Source: UBA10365 sp041441915
Lineage (GTDB): Bacteria > Pseudomonadota > Alphaproteobacteria > Rhodobacterales > Rhodobacteraceae
Reading direction: 5' to 3'
Length of the DNA stretch: 64,000 nt
NCBI GenBank assembly: GCA_041441915.1
Contig: JASDRS010000013.1
Coordinates: 1 to 64,000, forward strand
Part shown: positions 1-6,376 of the stretch, in pieces
Position numbering within the stretch: the stretch's first letter is position 1
How the letters are laid out: each line of letters begins with the position of its first letter
Notes under the pieces: model-generated
Seen by the model: only the letters and a program-made list of their open reading frames with translations
What the model was told of the DNA's origin: nothing
Database searches by the model: none
Position numbers and translations under genes: made by a program

Positions 1-298
1 GATCAACGGCGCGCCAAAGGTAAAATCTCTCACCGTTTATTTTGACGAAGACTTCGTCTAAATGCCACTGCCAATTTGAGTGGCGCCCCAGCCTCTTCTT
101 TCGGATTTCCTTAGCAAATTTTGCACCAAACCGATTTACCCAAAATCGTACAGTTTCGTGGCAAATATCAATTCCACGTTCATGCAAGATATTTTCAACT
201 TTGCGGAAGCTTAGCGGATAGAGAATGTAATACATAACCGCCAAGCGGATGATTTTCGGCGAAGTATTGAAATATTTGAAGGCGTTTTGGGTTGTCAT
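1..298 (-). mobile_element. IS6-family transposase, N-terminal part, cut by window edge
   Basis: Reading the minus strand from the ATG at 296-298 gives an open frame of 99 codons that runs off the window. It starts MTTQNAFKYF, has a helix-turn-helix-like stretch (SFRKVENILHERGI) and then HLDEVFVKINGERFYLWRAVD-type sequence. This matches the start of the DDE catalytic domain of IS6/IS26-type transposases, where the first catalytic Asp sits in a W-x-x-D-E-(T/V)-(Y/F)-(V/I)-K motif. The order HTH then DDE and the spacing of about 80 residues are typical. The frame is intact as far as visible. I could not fix the terminal inverted repeat; it should lie in 299-335. The element borders an unknown two-gene cassette and a tRNA gene, so this end of the window is accessory DNA. 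Confidence 0.85.
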
Positions 299-335
299 TC
301 AGAAAAATTAGAGGGCAACCAAAGGGACGTCAAGT

Positions 336-746
336 TTGTCTGACAATACCCTTGAAAAGGCTGATCGCAAGCAGTTGCAGTTAATCTATGCACCGAAGAA
401 AAGCCGTGAGGCCGCAATATTAAAGCTCGCGGATAAGAGTTCAAATGTGGGAGCTATCGCAAATTCACCTCCGGCAGATTGGCCATTAGCACGGAGGCTC
501 GAGTATATTGACTGGGCTTCCCAAGTCGTCGGAAGGTTACCACAAGTTTCGAAAGAGGGGCTTGGAGAGTTTTTGAGGCGCTGTGACTTGGCTGAACTTC
601 AAGCCTATGAAGATCTCGGAACGCTTAGACAGTCGCAGAATGCGGCTTTGCGTGTGATGGAGCGACGAGCGAAAAGAGTTGGAGCTTCTGAGGAGCAAAC
701 AAAGAAGTTTCTACTTAACTTTATGAAAGGAGTTTTTAAAAAATGA
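336..746 (+). CDS. hypothetical protein, first gene of a two-gene cassette
   Basis: Not recognised. The frame gives 136 residues from a TTG start at 336; AAAGGGA lies about nine bases upstream as a plausible ribosome binding site, and there is no better ATG near the front. The product is hydrophilic and mostly charged or helical, with no signal peptide or membrane segment; the C-terminal third is rich in Arg, Lys and Glu and ends in a basic tail (FMKGVFKK). It overlaps the next gene by four bases (ATGA at 743-746), which implies translational coupling. It starts less than 40 bp from the IS6 transposase start and is transcribed away from it, so an outward IS promoter could drive it. It is probably mobile-element cargo; no function can be given. 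Confidence 0.55.
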   Translation: MSDNTLEKADRKQLQLIYAPKKSREAAILKLADKSSNVGAIANSPPADWPLARRLEYIDWASQVVGRLPQVSKEGLGEFLRRCDLAELQAYEDLGTLRQSQNAALRVMERRAKRVGASEEQTKKFLLNFMKGVFKK

Positions 747-934
747 TCGAGCAGGTTTCTTTAAAGTTGTCCTTAACAACAACAAATAAGGAAACCCTTA
801 AAAATCCGTTGGGACAGCTGGCTCACATTTTACAACGTGAACTGGTTGATCGTCTGAAGCTTGGTGCCGATTACGGCAACATACAAGACGATGAGGGAAA
901 TCCAATTGGGACTTGGAACCTTAATCTAGATTAA
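743..934 (+). CDS. small hypothetical protein, second gene of the cassette
   Basis: A 63-residue product whose ATG overlaps the stop of the previous gene; AAAGGAG lies ahead of it at about 726-732. The first half (KLSLTTTNKETLKNPLGQLA) is followed by an amphipathic helix and a short tail containing GNIQDDEGNPIGTW. This 'asp-gly-asn-x-(i/v)-gly' ending resembles tails of small conserved proteins of unknown function found on phages and plasmids; that is a resemblance only. Its size and coupling to the 136-residue partner would fit a toxin-antitoxin or anti-defence pair, but nothing in the sequence proves this. Confidence 0.5.
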   Translation: MIEQVSLKLSLTTTNKETLKNPLGQLAHILQRELVDRLKLGADYGNIQDDEGNPIGTWNLNLD

Positions 935-999
935 AAACTTTTATTTTTTAATCGAATACAGGATGCTTCTTCTGCATTTATTGTACGAGTTATGTATTG

Positions 1000-1191
1000 T
1001 TAACCGCTGATTTCATCTATCCCGCAGGCTTTAAAAAATTCCCAAATAGGATCATAGAACGCAGGCGATCTAGTTGGGTCATCGGGATCGCCGTTGGGAA
1101 TGAAGATAAACATTCCCTGCCTTGCACGGGTCATTCGATATAATTGCAGCTTGATCTTGGATTGTACACTGCTTGATGTCCGCTTGAGCAA
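1000..1191 (-). pseudogene. C-terminal remnant of a DUF2075-type helicase/ATPase
   Basis: The minus strand encodes YRMTRARQGMFIFIPNGDP followed by DDPTRSPAFYDPIWEF and a short end. This is the signature end of DUF2075 superfamily 1 helicase-like proteins, where a TRARQGM box (motif VI region) is followed by a Gly-Asp-Pro-x-Asp-Pro-Thr-Arg segment and FYDP. Only the last ~50 residues remain, because the region upstream on the same strand (1192-1395) has no matching Walker motifs. The full protein is normally several hundred residues long, so this is a truncated relic. DUF2075 proteins often travel with defence or mobile loci, which fits its place between an IS and a tRNA gene. Identification of the fragment is fairly firm; its origin is inferred. 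Confidence 0.7.
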
Positions 1192-1318
1192 CAGCGCATG
1201 TTGGGTTTCTGGTCGGCGATGGTCGATTTAGGGGGGCGCCACCCGGGTGGGGTTCGATAAACGGGCTATATTTATAAGGGGGCGGCCGTTTCTTAGAATA
1301 ACCACAGACCAACATTGA

Positions 1319-1340
1319 ATAGGGGACAAAATAGGGGACA
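1319..1340. repeat. tandem ATAGGGGACA pair close to the tRNA 3' end
   Basis: The ten-mer ATAGGGGACA occurs at 1319-1328 and again at 1331-1340, a twelve-base period. The pair lies about 55 bp beyond the 3' end of tRNA-Ser, where an integrating element would have its attachment-site arm. A role as integrase arm-binding repeats is inference. Confidence 0.5.
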
Positions 1341-1395
1341 GAAATAGCCAAGCACAATAAATAGTCTTTTTTATCAATGATTTGATGAGCGTAAG

Positions 1396-1485
1396 TGGCA
1401 GAGCCGAAGGGATTCGAACCCTCGAGGCGGTCTCCCGCCTGCGCCCTTAGCAGGGGCGTGCCTTCGACCGCTCGGCCACAGCTCC
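1396..1485 (-). tRNA. tRNA-Ser (anticodon GCU)
   Basis: The minus strand folds as a class II tRNA. The acceptor 5' half GGAGCTG (from 1485) pairs with CGGCTCT near the 3' end. The anticodon loop CTGCTAA gives anticodon GCU, reading AGC/AGU serine codons. A long variable arm with a GCGGGAGACCGC stem-loop is present, as expected for tRNA-Ser, and the T-arm contains GGTTCGAATCC. The CCA end appears to be encoded (1396-1398). tRNA-Ser genes are common insertion sites for integrative elements, and the 3' end here faces the accessory DNA at 1-1395. Confidence 0.95.
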
Positions 1486-1860
1486 ATCGGTGGGTTTAAC
1501 TGCGTGCGCAGGGATCAACAAGTTCAAAATTAAAGAAATATGACTTTTTTCGCTTTGGCAGAACTTTCTGGTGTTCTCATGAAGTGAGGCTAATTATTTA
1601 CCGAATGAATAACCGCTGCATGCCGCACATGCCTTAATGCAGCCATTTGAAATTAAATTTAACTCTCCGTAAGAAATACATTTTATAGGCTCGAATTTCT
1701 TGTGGCAGCAGTAAAAAATAGCGTGGCAGTTGGAGAGACAGTAGGTGATGTTAAAGCTGCATGTCAAAAATCGCTATCGCAAATTTGGAGTTCTCAATCG
1801 CACGAATTTGGCTGTAATTGCGATGGATGCTACCTCGAGGGCAGTGCTATTAGCCTGAGT
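1486..1860. other. intergenic, no gene recognised
   Basis: About 375 bp between the tRNA and the end of the acetyltransferase gene. A plus-strand frame of 70 codons from 1702 contains a Cys-rich patch (FGCNCDGC) but overlaps the end of the convergent gene, has no ribosome binding site and resembles nothing known to me, so it is not called. The upstream part (1500-1690) should hold the tRNA promoter. Confidence 0.5.
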
Positions 1861-3081
1861 TTAGTCGGGGTCCAAATCGTCCACAATCTTCCGAAAGGGG
1901 CCATAGTTTGTTAGAATGTTAATCTCTTCGTCTACAGCATGGCGTTCGGCTTTTAAATATTGTGAAATTGCGGCAGCAAAACTGTCTTCGCGCAGCCAAT
2001 GCAGCGAATGGACGGTGCTAGGCAAATAGCCACGCGCCAATTTATGTTCTCCCTGTGCGCCTGCTTCCACATAACTCAGGCCGTGGGCTATAGCCCAGTC
2101 GATGGCCTGATAATAGCAAAGCTCAAAGTGCAAACAGGGGTGGCTCACAGTCGCGCCCCAATAGCGACCAAAAAGCCTATCGCGGCCGATGAAGTTTAAA
2201 GCTCCTGCGATAGGTCTGTCGCCCTCAAAGGCCAAGACCAGCAATATATCTTGGCGCATTGTGATGTGAAATTCATCAAAACATGCGCGCGTGAGGTAGG
2301 GCGTGCCCCACTTGCGCGCACTCGTATCTTGATAAAATTGCCAAAAATAATCCCAATGGCAGGGAAGAATTTTGTCTCCTGTAAAACTTTGGATAGTGCC
2401 GCCAAAGCTAACAGCCATTGCGCGTTCTTTGCGAATGGCCTTACGTTTACGCGACGATAGTTGGGCGAGAAAATCGTCAAAATTCTTGTAGCCCTGATTC
2501 TGCCAATGAAACTGCTGGGTTACGCGGTGCATCATACCCAAATTGGTTTTTTCCAGAGCTTTTGCCTCGACCCCCGTGCAAAAGGTCACGTGAAACGAGG
2601 AAAGTCCATTTTGCACAGCAATCGACTGCGCGCCCTGGATCAAGGCGATTTGTGCCATCTGCTGATGTGCTGGATCTGTCAAAAAGCGACGGCCTGTTGC
2701 GGGTGTAAAGGGTACCGCGACCTGCAGTTTTGGGTAATATTGGCCGCCAGCGCGTTCATAAGCTTGAGCCCAATTATGGTCAAAAATATATTCACCTTGA
2801 GAATTAAGCTTTAAAAACAACGGCATAATTCCAATCAGCGTCCCGTTCAGACTTGCGCTCATTGGGCGCATTTCCCATCCGGTGCCTGCGCCAATCGAGC
2901 CGGAATTCTCCAGGGCTTTAAAAAAACGATAGGTGGTAAAAGGATCCATGGGTCGAGTGAATGCTGCCTCGGGGCAAGCTAGGCGATCCCAAGCTTGAGC
3001 TGAAATCTCTGATAGGCCCGCATGCAGGGTGATGGAAATATCCTGCGTGGATGGCCCTTCTTGGTCCCAGGGTATGTTCAC
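1861..3081 (-). CDS. GNAT/FemAB-like acyltransferase (DUF482, PF04339 type)
   Basis: A 406-residue soluble protein. It opens with SITLHAGLSEISAQAWDRLA and TRPMDPFTTYRFFKALENSG, the start typical of the DUF482 or 'peptidogalycan biosynthesis' family, and ends with an acceptor-like half containing SSRKRKAIRKERA, GRYWGA, HFELCYYQAIDWAI and EAGAQGEHKLARGY. Family members have tandem GNAT folds and are thought to transfer amino-acyl or acyl groups; the substrate is unknown. The gene starts with ATG and overlaps the preceding GDPD gene by four bases, so the two are co-transcribed. Length and motifs are normal. Confidence 0.8.
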   Translation of the reverse strand: MNIPWDQEGPSTQDISITLHAGLSEISAQAWDRLACPEAAFTRPMDPFTTYRFFKALENSGSIGAGTGWEMRPMSASLNGTLIGIMPLFLKLNSQGEYIFDHNWAQAYERAGGQYYPKLQVAVPFTPATGRRFLTDPAHQQMAQIALIQGAQSIAVQNGLSSFHVTFCTGVEAKALEKTNLGMMHRVTQQFHWQNQGYKNFDDFLAQLSSRKRKAIRKERAMAVSFGGTIQSFTGDKILPCHWDYFWQFYQDTSARKWGTPYLTRACFDEFHITMRQDILLVLAFEGDRPIAGALNFIGRDRLFGRYWGATVSHPCLHFELCYYQAIDWAIAHGLSYVEAGAQGEHKLARGYLPSTVHSLHWLREDSFAAAISQYLKAERHAVDEEINILTNYGPFRKIVDDLDPD

Positions 3082-3854
3082 GCTTTAGGTCCTGGGAGGT
3101 AGTTTTCAAAAGTGACATTCTGCGCATTCTTGCGTGCCTTAGCTTCTTCCGCACGTGACCTGACCGTCCAACAAAGAATATCGGCGCTCGCCGCACGGAG
3201 TGCCGCCACGCGCGGCCGCCCCAAATCTCTCCAATCATGGCTGATAAAGCTGGATCCGCTGGCCTCATAATCCGAAATTTGACACAGTTTTTCCGCACGT
3301 TTTGCGGTTAAGCTGGGCCAATCTTGAGCTACAAAAGCCTCGGTAGTCAGGCCTCGAGCAATCTGCGGGCAAAGGCAAGCCATATGAAAAACCGAATGCG
3401 GGTTAAAAGACATGAGCGCTAAAGGCCCAAGATAGGCGCTGATCGCGTGAAAAATCGCCGTTTCAAGGCGGCCATCACTTGGTCCCAAGACGCCAGATTG
3501 GTCTTTAATCTCGATCAAAAGCGCACATCGTCCAGCGATATGCCTTAATACCTGCGGCAAAGTTGCGATCTGATCTTGGCCATCTTTCAGTGTGAACAAG
3601 GTTAAAGCAGCTGCGTCGCACGCAACAACTGGCCCTGTTTCATTGGTTAGCCGGTCAAGGTTTTCATCGTGAAAAACAATGGCTTGCCCATCTTTTGACA
3701 TCTGCACATCAATTTCGATTCCATAGCCTGCTTGAACCGCCGCATCTATTGCGCTAAGCGAATTTTCGATCCGCCCCTCGCTGCGTCGGTGCAAGCCCCG
3801 ATGCGCCAAGGGGCGTGCCAAAAAAGGCGGAGGTAAAACGCACTTTGTTATCAT
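3078..3854 (-). CDS. ugpQ: glycerophosphodiester phosphodiesterase
   Basis: A 258-residue GDPD-fold enzyme that hydrolyses glycerophosphodiesters to glycerol-3-phosphate and an alcohol. The metal and substrate motif LAHRGLHRRSEGRIENS appears at about residue 15, followed by YGIEIDVQMSKDGQAIVFHD (catalytic Glu and Asp, then the second His), and later ALLIEIKDQSG and ALMSFNPHSV. There is no signal peptide, so it is probably cytoplasmic. It sits in the middle of an overlapping operon (RidA, GDPD, acetyltransferase), with four-base overlaps on both sides. The gene symbol is by family; it is not linked to ugp transport genes here. Confidence 0.85.
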   Translation of the reverse strand: MITKCVLPPPFLARPLAHRGLHRRSEGRIENSLSAIDAAVQAGYGIEIDVQMSKDGQAIVFHDENLDRLTNETGPVVACDAAALTLFTLKDGQDQIATLPQVLRHIAGRCALLIEIKDQSGVLGPSDGRLETAIFHAISAYLGPLALMSFNPHSVFHMACLCPQIARGLTTEAFVAQDWPSLTAKRAEKLCQISDYEASGSSFISHDWRDLGRPRVAALRAASADILCWTVRSRAEEAKARKNAQNVTFENYLPGPKA

Positions 3855-4315
3855 GAATGGAGCTCAAATAATCCTTCGATTTCAACTGCAACACCAAAAG
3901 GCAAGCTTGCGGCTGAAACGGCCGAGCGTGCGTGTCGCCCTGCTGGACCCATCGCCTCGACTAGAAAATCGGATGCCCCGTTTATTACTTTGGGCTGTTC
4001 GATGAAATCAGGCGTTGAATTGACAAAGCCAACCAATTTAACAGCCCGCTTGACGCGCGAAAAATCGCCCTCACAGGCTGAGTGCAATTGCGCCAATAGG
4101 CTGATTGCGCAGGCCTTGGCGGCTTGGGCGCCTTGGGTGGTGGTGAATGTGTCGCCCAATCGACCCAAAATTAGACCGTTAGCATCCATGCTTATTTGAC
4201 CAGAAATATGAAGCATTGTCTCAACCATCACAAATGGCACATAATTGGCGGCTGGAGCTGGAGCTTGAGGCAAAGTAATGCCCATGGACGCTAGTCGAGT
4301 TTCTATATCTGACAT
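3851..4315 (-). CDS. RidA/YjgF family deaminase-like protein
   Basis: A 154-residue protein starting MSDIETRLASMGITLP. I chose the ATG at 4313-4315, which has GGAAAGAG just upstream; the longer frame has no initiation signal and its extra residues are non-conserved. RidA proteins hydrolyse reactive enamine/imine intermediates made by PLP enzymes. Family features are the ISGQISMDANGLILGRLG segment, the AKACAISLLAQLHSA helix and the C-terminal RHARSAVSAASLPFGVAVEIE block with the conserved Arg. The long N-terminal form with APAPAANYVPFV is the TCP-17 or 'YER057c-like' subclass common in alphaproteobacteria. It is the first gene of the operon and overlaps the GDPD gene. Confidence 0.85.
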   Translation of the reverse strand: MSDIETRLASMGITLPQAPAPAANYVPFVMVETMLHISGQISMDANGLILGRLGDTFTTTQGAQAAKACAISLLAQLHSACEGDFSRVKRAVKLVGFVNSTPDFIEQPKVINGASDFLVEAMGPAGRHARSAVSAASLPFGVAVEIEGLFELHS

Positions 4316-4962
4316 TTTCTCTTTCCAAAGGATGTGACTGCAAAGACTTTTGGATAGGCTATCTTCGAGGGCGCAATCTCGCAAGGGGCTGGCTTAACTT
4401 TCGCGAAAAGCTCACCTGAAATAAGCTCGCTAAAGAGTAAAATAACAAGCCAAGTATCTGTGACAGTGTGAATTTTAAAAAGCCTCTAATGATTAATTGG
4501 CAAAAGGTGCGTGGCGATGGCAGAGCGCAGATAATCAAGCCAACCCATACGACTGGAGAAAAACGGGATGGCCAAAACATAATAAGCAAAAGTGCTGAAG
4601 AATGCGTGGGCTAGGCTCGAATCCAAATCAGGAGCATTAACAAAGTACCCGTCAGCGCTGGTATATTAAGGCTAACTGTAGACACCCTGAGTGAGGCCAG
4701 ACGGTGGCCTAAGGAGAAATTCGCGCCGCGCAAAACTGTGATCATGCCGTGGTTTTTGAACTTAATCTCAGTGACGCAAAATTTTATGCGAACAATCGCG
4801 CTCCAATCGGTTGTCAAATGAATGTATTTTAAGTAAGAAATTACTGTGTTCATTTAGATTTATGCTGGGCTCTTGTGTGATGAATATGCTAACCTGCATT
4901 TCTTAATAAAATATTTGGGTGGCTATAACTTGATTAAAAACAGGCAAATATGGGTCAAAAAA
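4316..4962. other. intergenic, with an unidentified degraded coding trace
   Basis: About 650 bp between divergent genes. The minus strand at roughly 4490-4620 reads through about 40 codons ending in a stop (AHAFFSTFAYYVLAIPFF, then SSRMGWLDYLRSAIATHLL). It looks like the C-terminal end of a membrane protein, and frames around it are broken. I cannot name the family. The part next to 4963 should hold the mlaA promoter, but no strong -35/-10 pair stands out. Confidence 0.35.
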
Positions 4963-5736
4963 ATGATTGCACCGGTGCGCTGCTTAAGGGGAGTGACGCG
5001 GCCGAGGGTCTTTTTGTGCTTGGGGTTGGTAGGGTTTATCGCGGCCTGCGCGCCTGCGCCCGATAGCTCAGAATTTTATGACCCAAATGAAAAGTTTAAT
5101 CGCAAAGTACATAGTTTTAACATTTTGCTTGATAAGAACCTGTTAAGGCCTACCGCTTCGGCCTATGGGGCTATTATTCCCGATCCGGTCAAATCCAGTT
5201 TTTCAAACTTTGCGGCCAATCTAGATGGGCCCAGTAATGTCGTAAATGATTTTCTACAGGCCGAAATTAGCGATGCAACTATGAACAGCCTGCGCTTTTT
5301 AGTGAATTCAACCATCGGTTTGGGTGGCCTTTTTGATCCTGCAACTCAAATGGGTCTTGCGGCCAAGCCAAATGACTTTGGCGCCACACTGGCTGCTTGG
5401 GCGCTGCCCGAGGGTAAGTTCGTGATGTTGCCTGCATTTGGTCCTTCGACCGATCGAGCGGCTGTGGGTTTGGCTGTTGATATTGTGTTTAATCCGATCA
5501 GCAGCCTTATGCCTGAACTTGATCCCAATGTAATCTTTGTCGCGAAAGTGGCTAATATTTTAAATGAGCGTGATCGCTACTCCGACACATTTGATTCGTT
5601 GCTTTACGAAAGCGCCGACAGCTACGCCCAAACGCGTTTGCTTTACATGCAAAATCGCCGCTTTTCTTTGGCTCCCGGGGAGGTTAACGTGAATGATGCA
5701 TATGACCCTTATGAAGAGTTTGGCAATGGAAACTAA
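4963..5736 (+). CDS. mlaA: MlaA/VacJ-family outer-membrane lipoprotein
   Basis: Lipoprotein of the outer membrane that, in the Mla system, removes misplaced phospholipid from the outer leaflet and hands it to MlaC. The signal segment ends VGFIAAC, a lipobox with the acylated Cys about 27 residues in. Family blocks follow: YDPNEKFNRKVHSFN, NFAANLDGPSNVVNDFLQ, RFLVNSTIGLGGLFDPA, FGATLAAWALPEGKFVMLP and FGPSTDRAAVG. I take the ATG at 4963, because the longer frame would put 30 extra residues before the signal peptide. The acidic tail (DAYDPYEEFGNGN) is usual. The next gene, mlaC, overlaps its end. The MlaBDEF transporter genes are not in the window. Confidence 0.9.
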   Translation: MIAPVRCLRGVTRPRVFLCLGLVGFIAACAPAPDSSEFYDPNEKFNRKVHSFNILLDKNLLRPTASAYGAIIPDPVKSSFSNFAANLDGPSNVVNDFLQAEISDATMNSLRFLVNSTIGLGGLFDPATQMGLAAKPNDFGATLAAWALPEGKFVMLPAFGPSTDRAAVGLAVDIVFNPISSLMPELDPNVIFVAKVANILNERDRYSDTFDSLLYESADSYAQTRLLYMQNRRFSLAPGEVNVNDAYDPYEEFGNGN

Positions 5737-6337
5737 AGGGTTCACTTTTTCGCGCCGGGGTATGTCCTTGGCTTTGGCTGCAAGTTTGACCGTGGGCACT
5801 TGGCCATCTGTGGCTTTGGCATTCGACGTAGTCACCGCGCGAATCCTGATCGAAAAAGTCGTTTTAGATGTCAACAAAATTATCATCTCTGGTGACCCAG
5901 AGCCTAAGCTGCTGGCAGCTTTTGAATCGTTGTTTGTGCGCTATGCCGATGTCCCGATCATTGCCCGGTCGGCGCTGGGCGCTGCCTCTCGTACGGCAAG
6001 CCCTGCGCAAATGACCGCTTTTACCAAGGCGTTTCAAGGCTATATCAGCCGCAAATATGGCCGTAGATTTCGCGAGTTCATAGGCGGTAGCATCGAAGTA
6101 AAGGACGCGCAACCGCTCAAAAGTTATTATGAAGTTGTATCAGTTGGAATTTTAAAAGGCTCGGCCCCTTTTGATCTGCGCTGGCATGTATCAAGCAGAT
6201 CTGGACAAGATCGTTTTTTTAACCTGCTGATCGAAGGTGTTAATCTTTTGTCGGTTGAAAGGGTCGAAATTGGCGCTTTGCTTGATAAGGACAAAGGCGA
6301 TTTAGATGCTTTGATTGAAAGTTTAAAAAATATATAA
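5726..6337 (+). CDS. mlaC: MlaC-family periplasmic phospholipid-binding protein
   Basis: A protein of about 200 residues with a signal segment that starts FSRRGMSLALAASLTVG (twin-Arg-like SRRG) and ends near VALAFD. The mature part has the Ttg2D/MlaC pattern: SLFVRYADVPIIARSALG, QMTAFTKAFQGYISRKYGRRF and the C-terminal FFNLLIEGVNLLSVER. MlaC shuttles phospholipid between MlaA and the inner-membrane MlaFEDB complex. Several ATGs lie in frame from 5693; 5726 puts an AAGAG about eight bases upstream and overlaps mlaA by 11 bp, so the two are coupled. The exact start remains uncertain. Confidence 0.85.
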   Translation: METKGFTFSRRGMSLALAASLTVGTWPSVALAFDVVTARILIEKVVLDVNKIIISGDPEPKLLAAFESLFVRYADVPIIARSALGAASRTASPAQMTAFTKAFQGYISRKYGRRFREFIGGSIEVKDAQPLKSYYEVVSVGILKGSAPFDLRWHVSSRSGQDRFFNLLIEGVNLLSVERVEIGALLDKDKGDLDALIESLKNI

Positions 6338-6376
6338 CTGCACTTTCTAACCGTCTTTGAAGTTCCGTGGGCTTGA

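Noticed and set aside
1702..1914. 70-codon plus-strand frame with a Cys-rich patch
   Set aside because: It overlaps the end of a convergent real gene, has no ribosome site and no recognisable homology.
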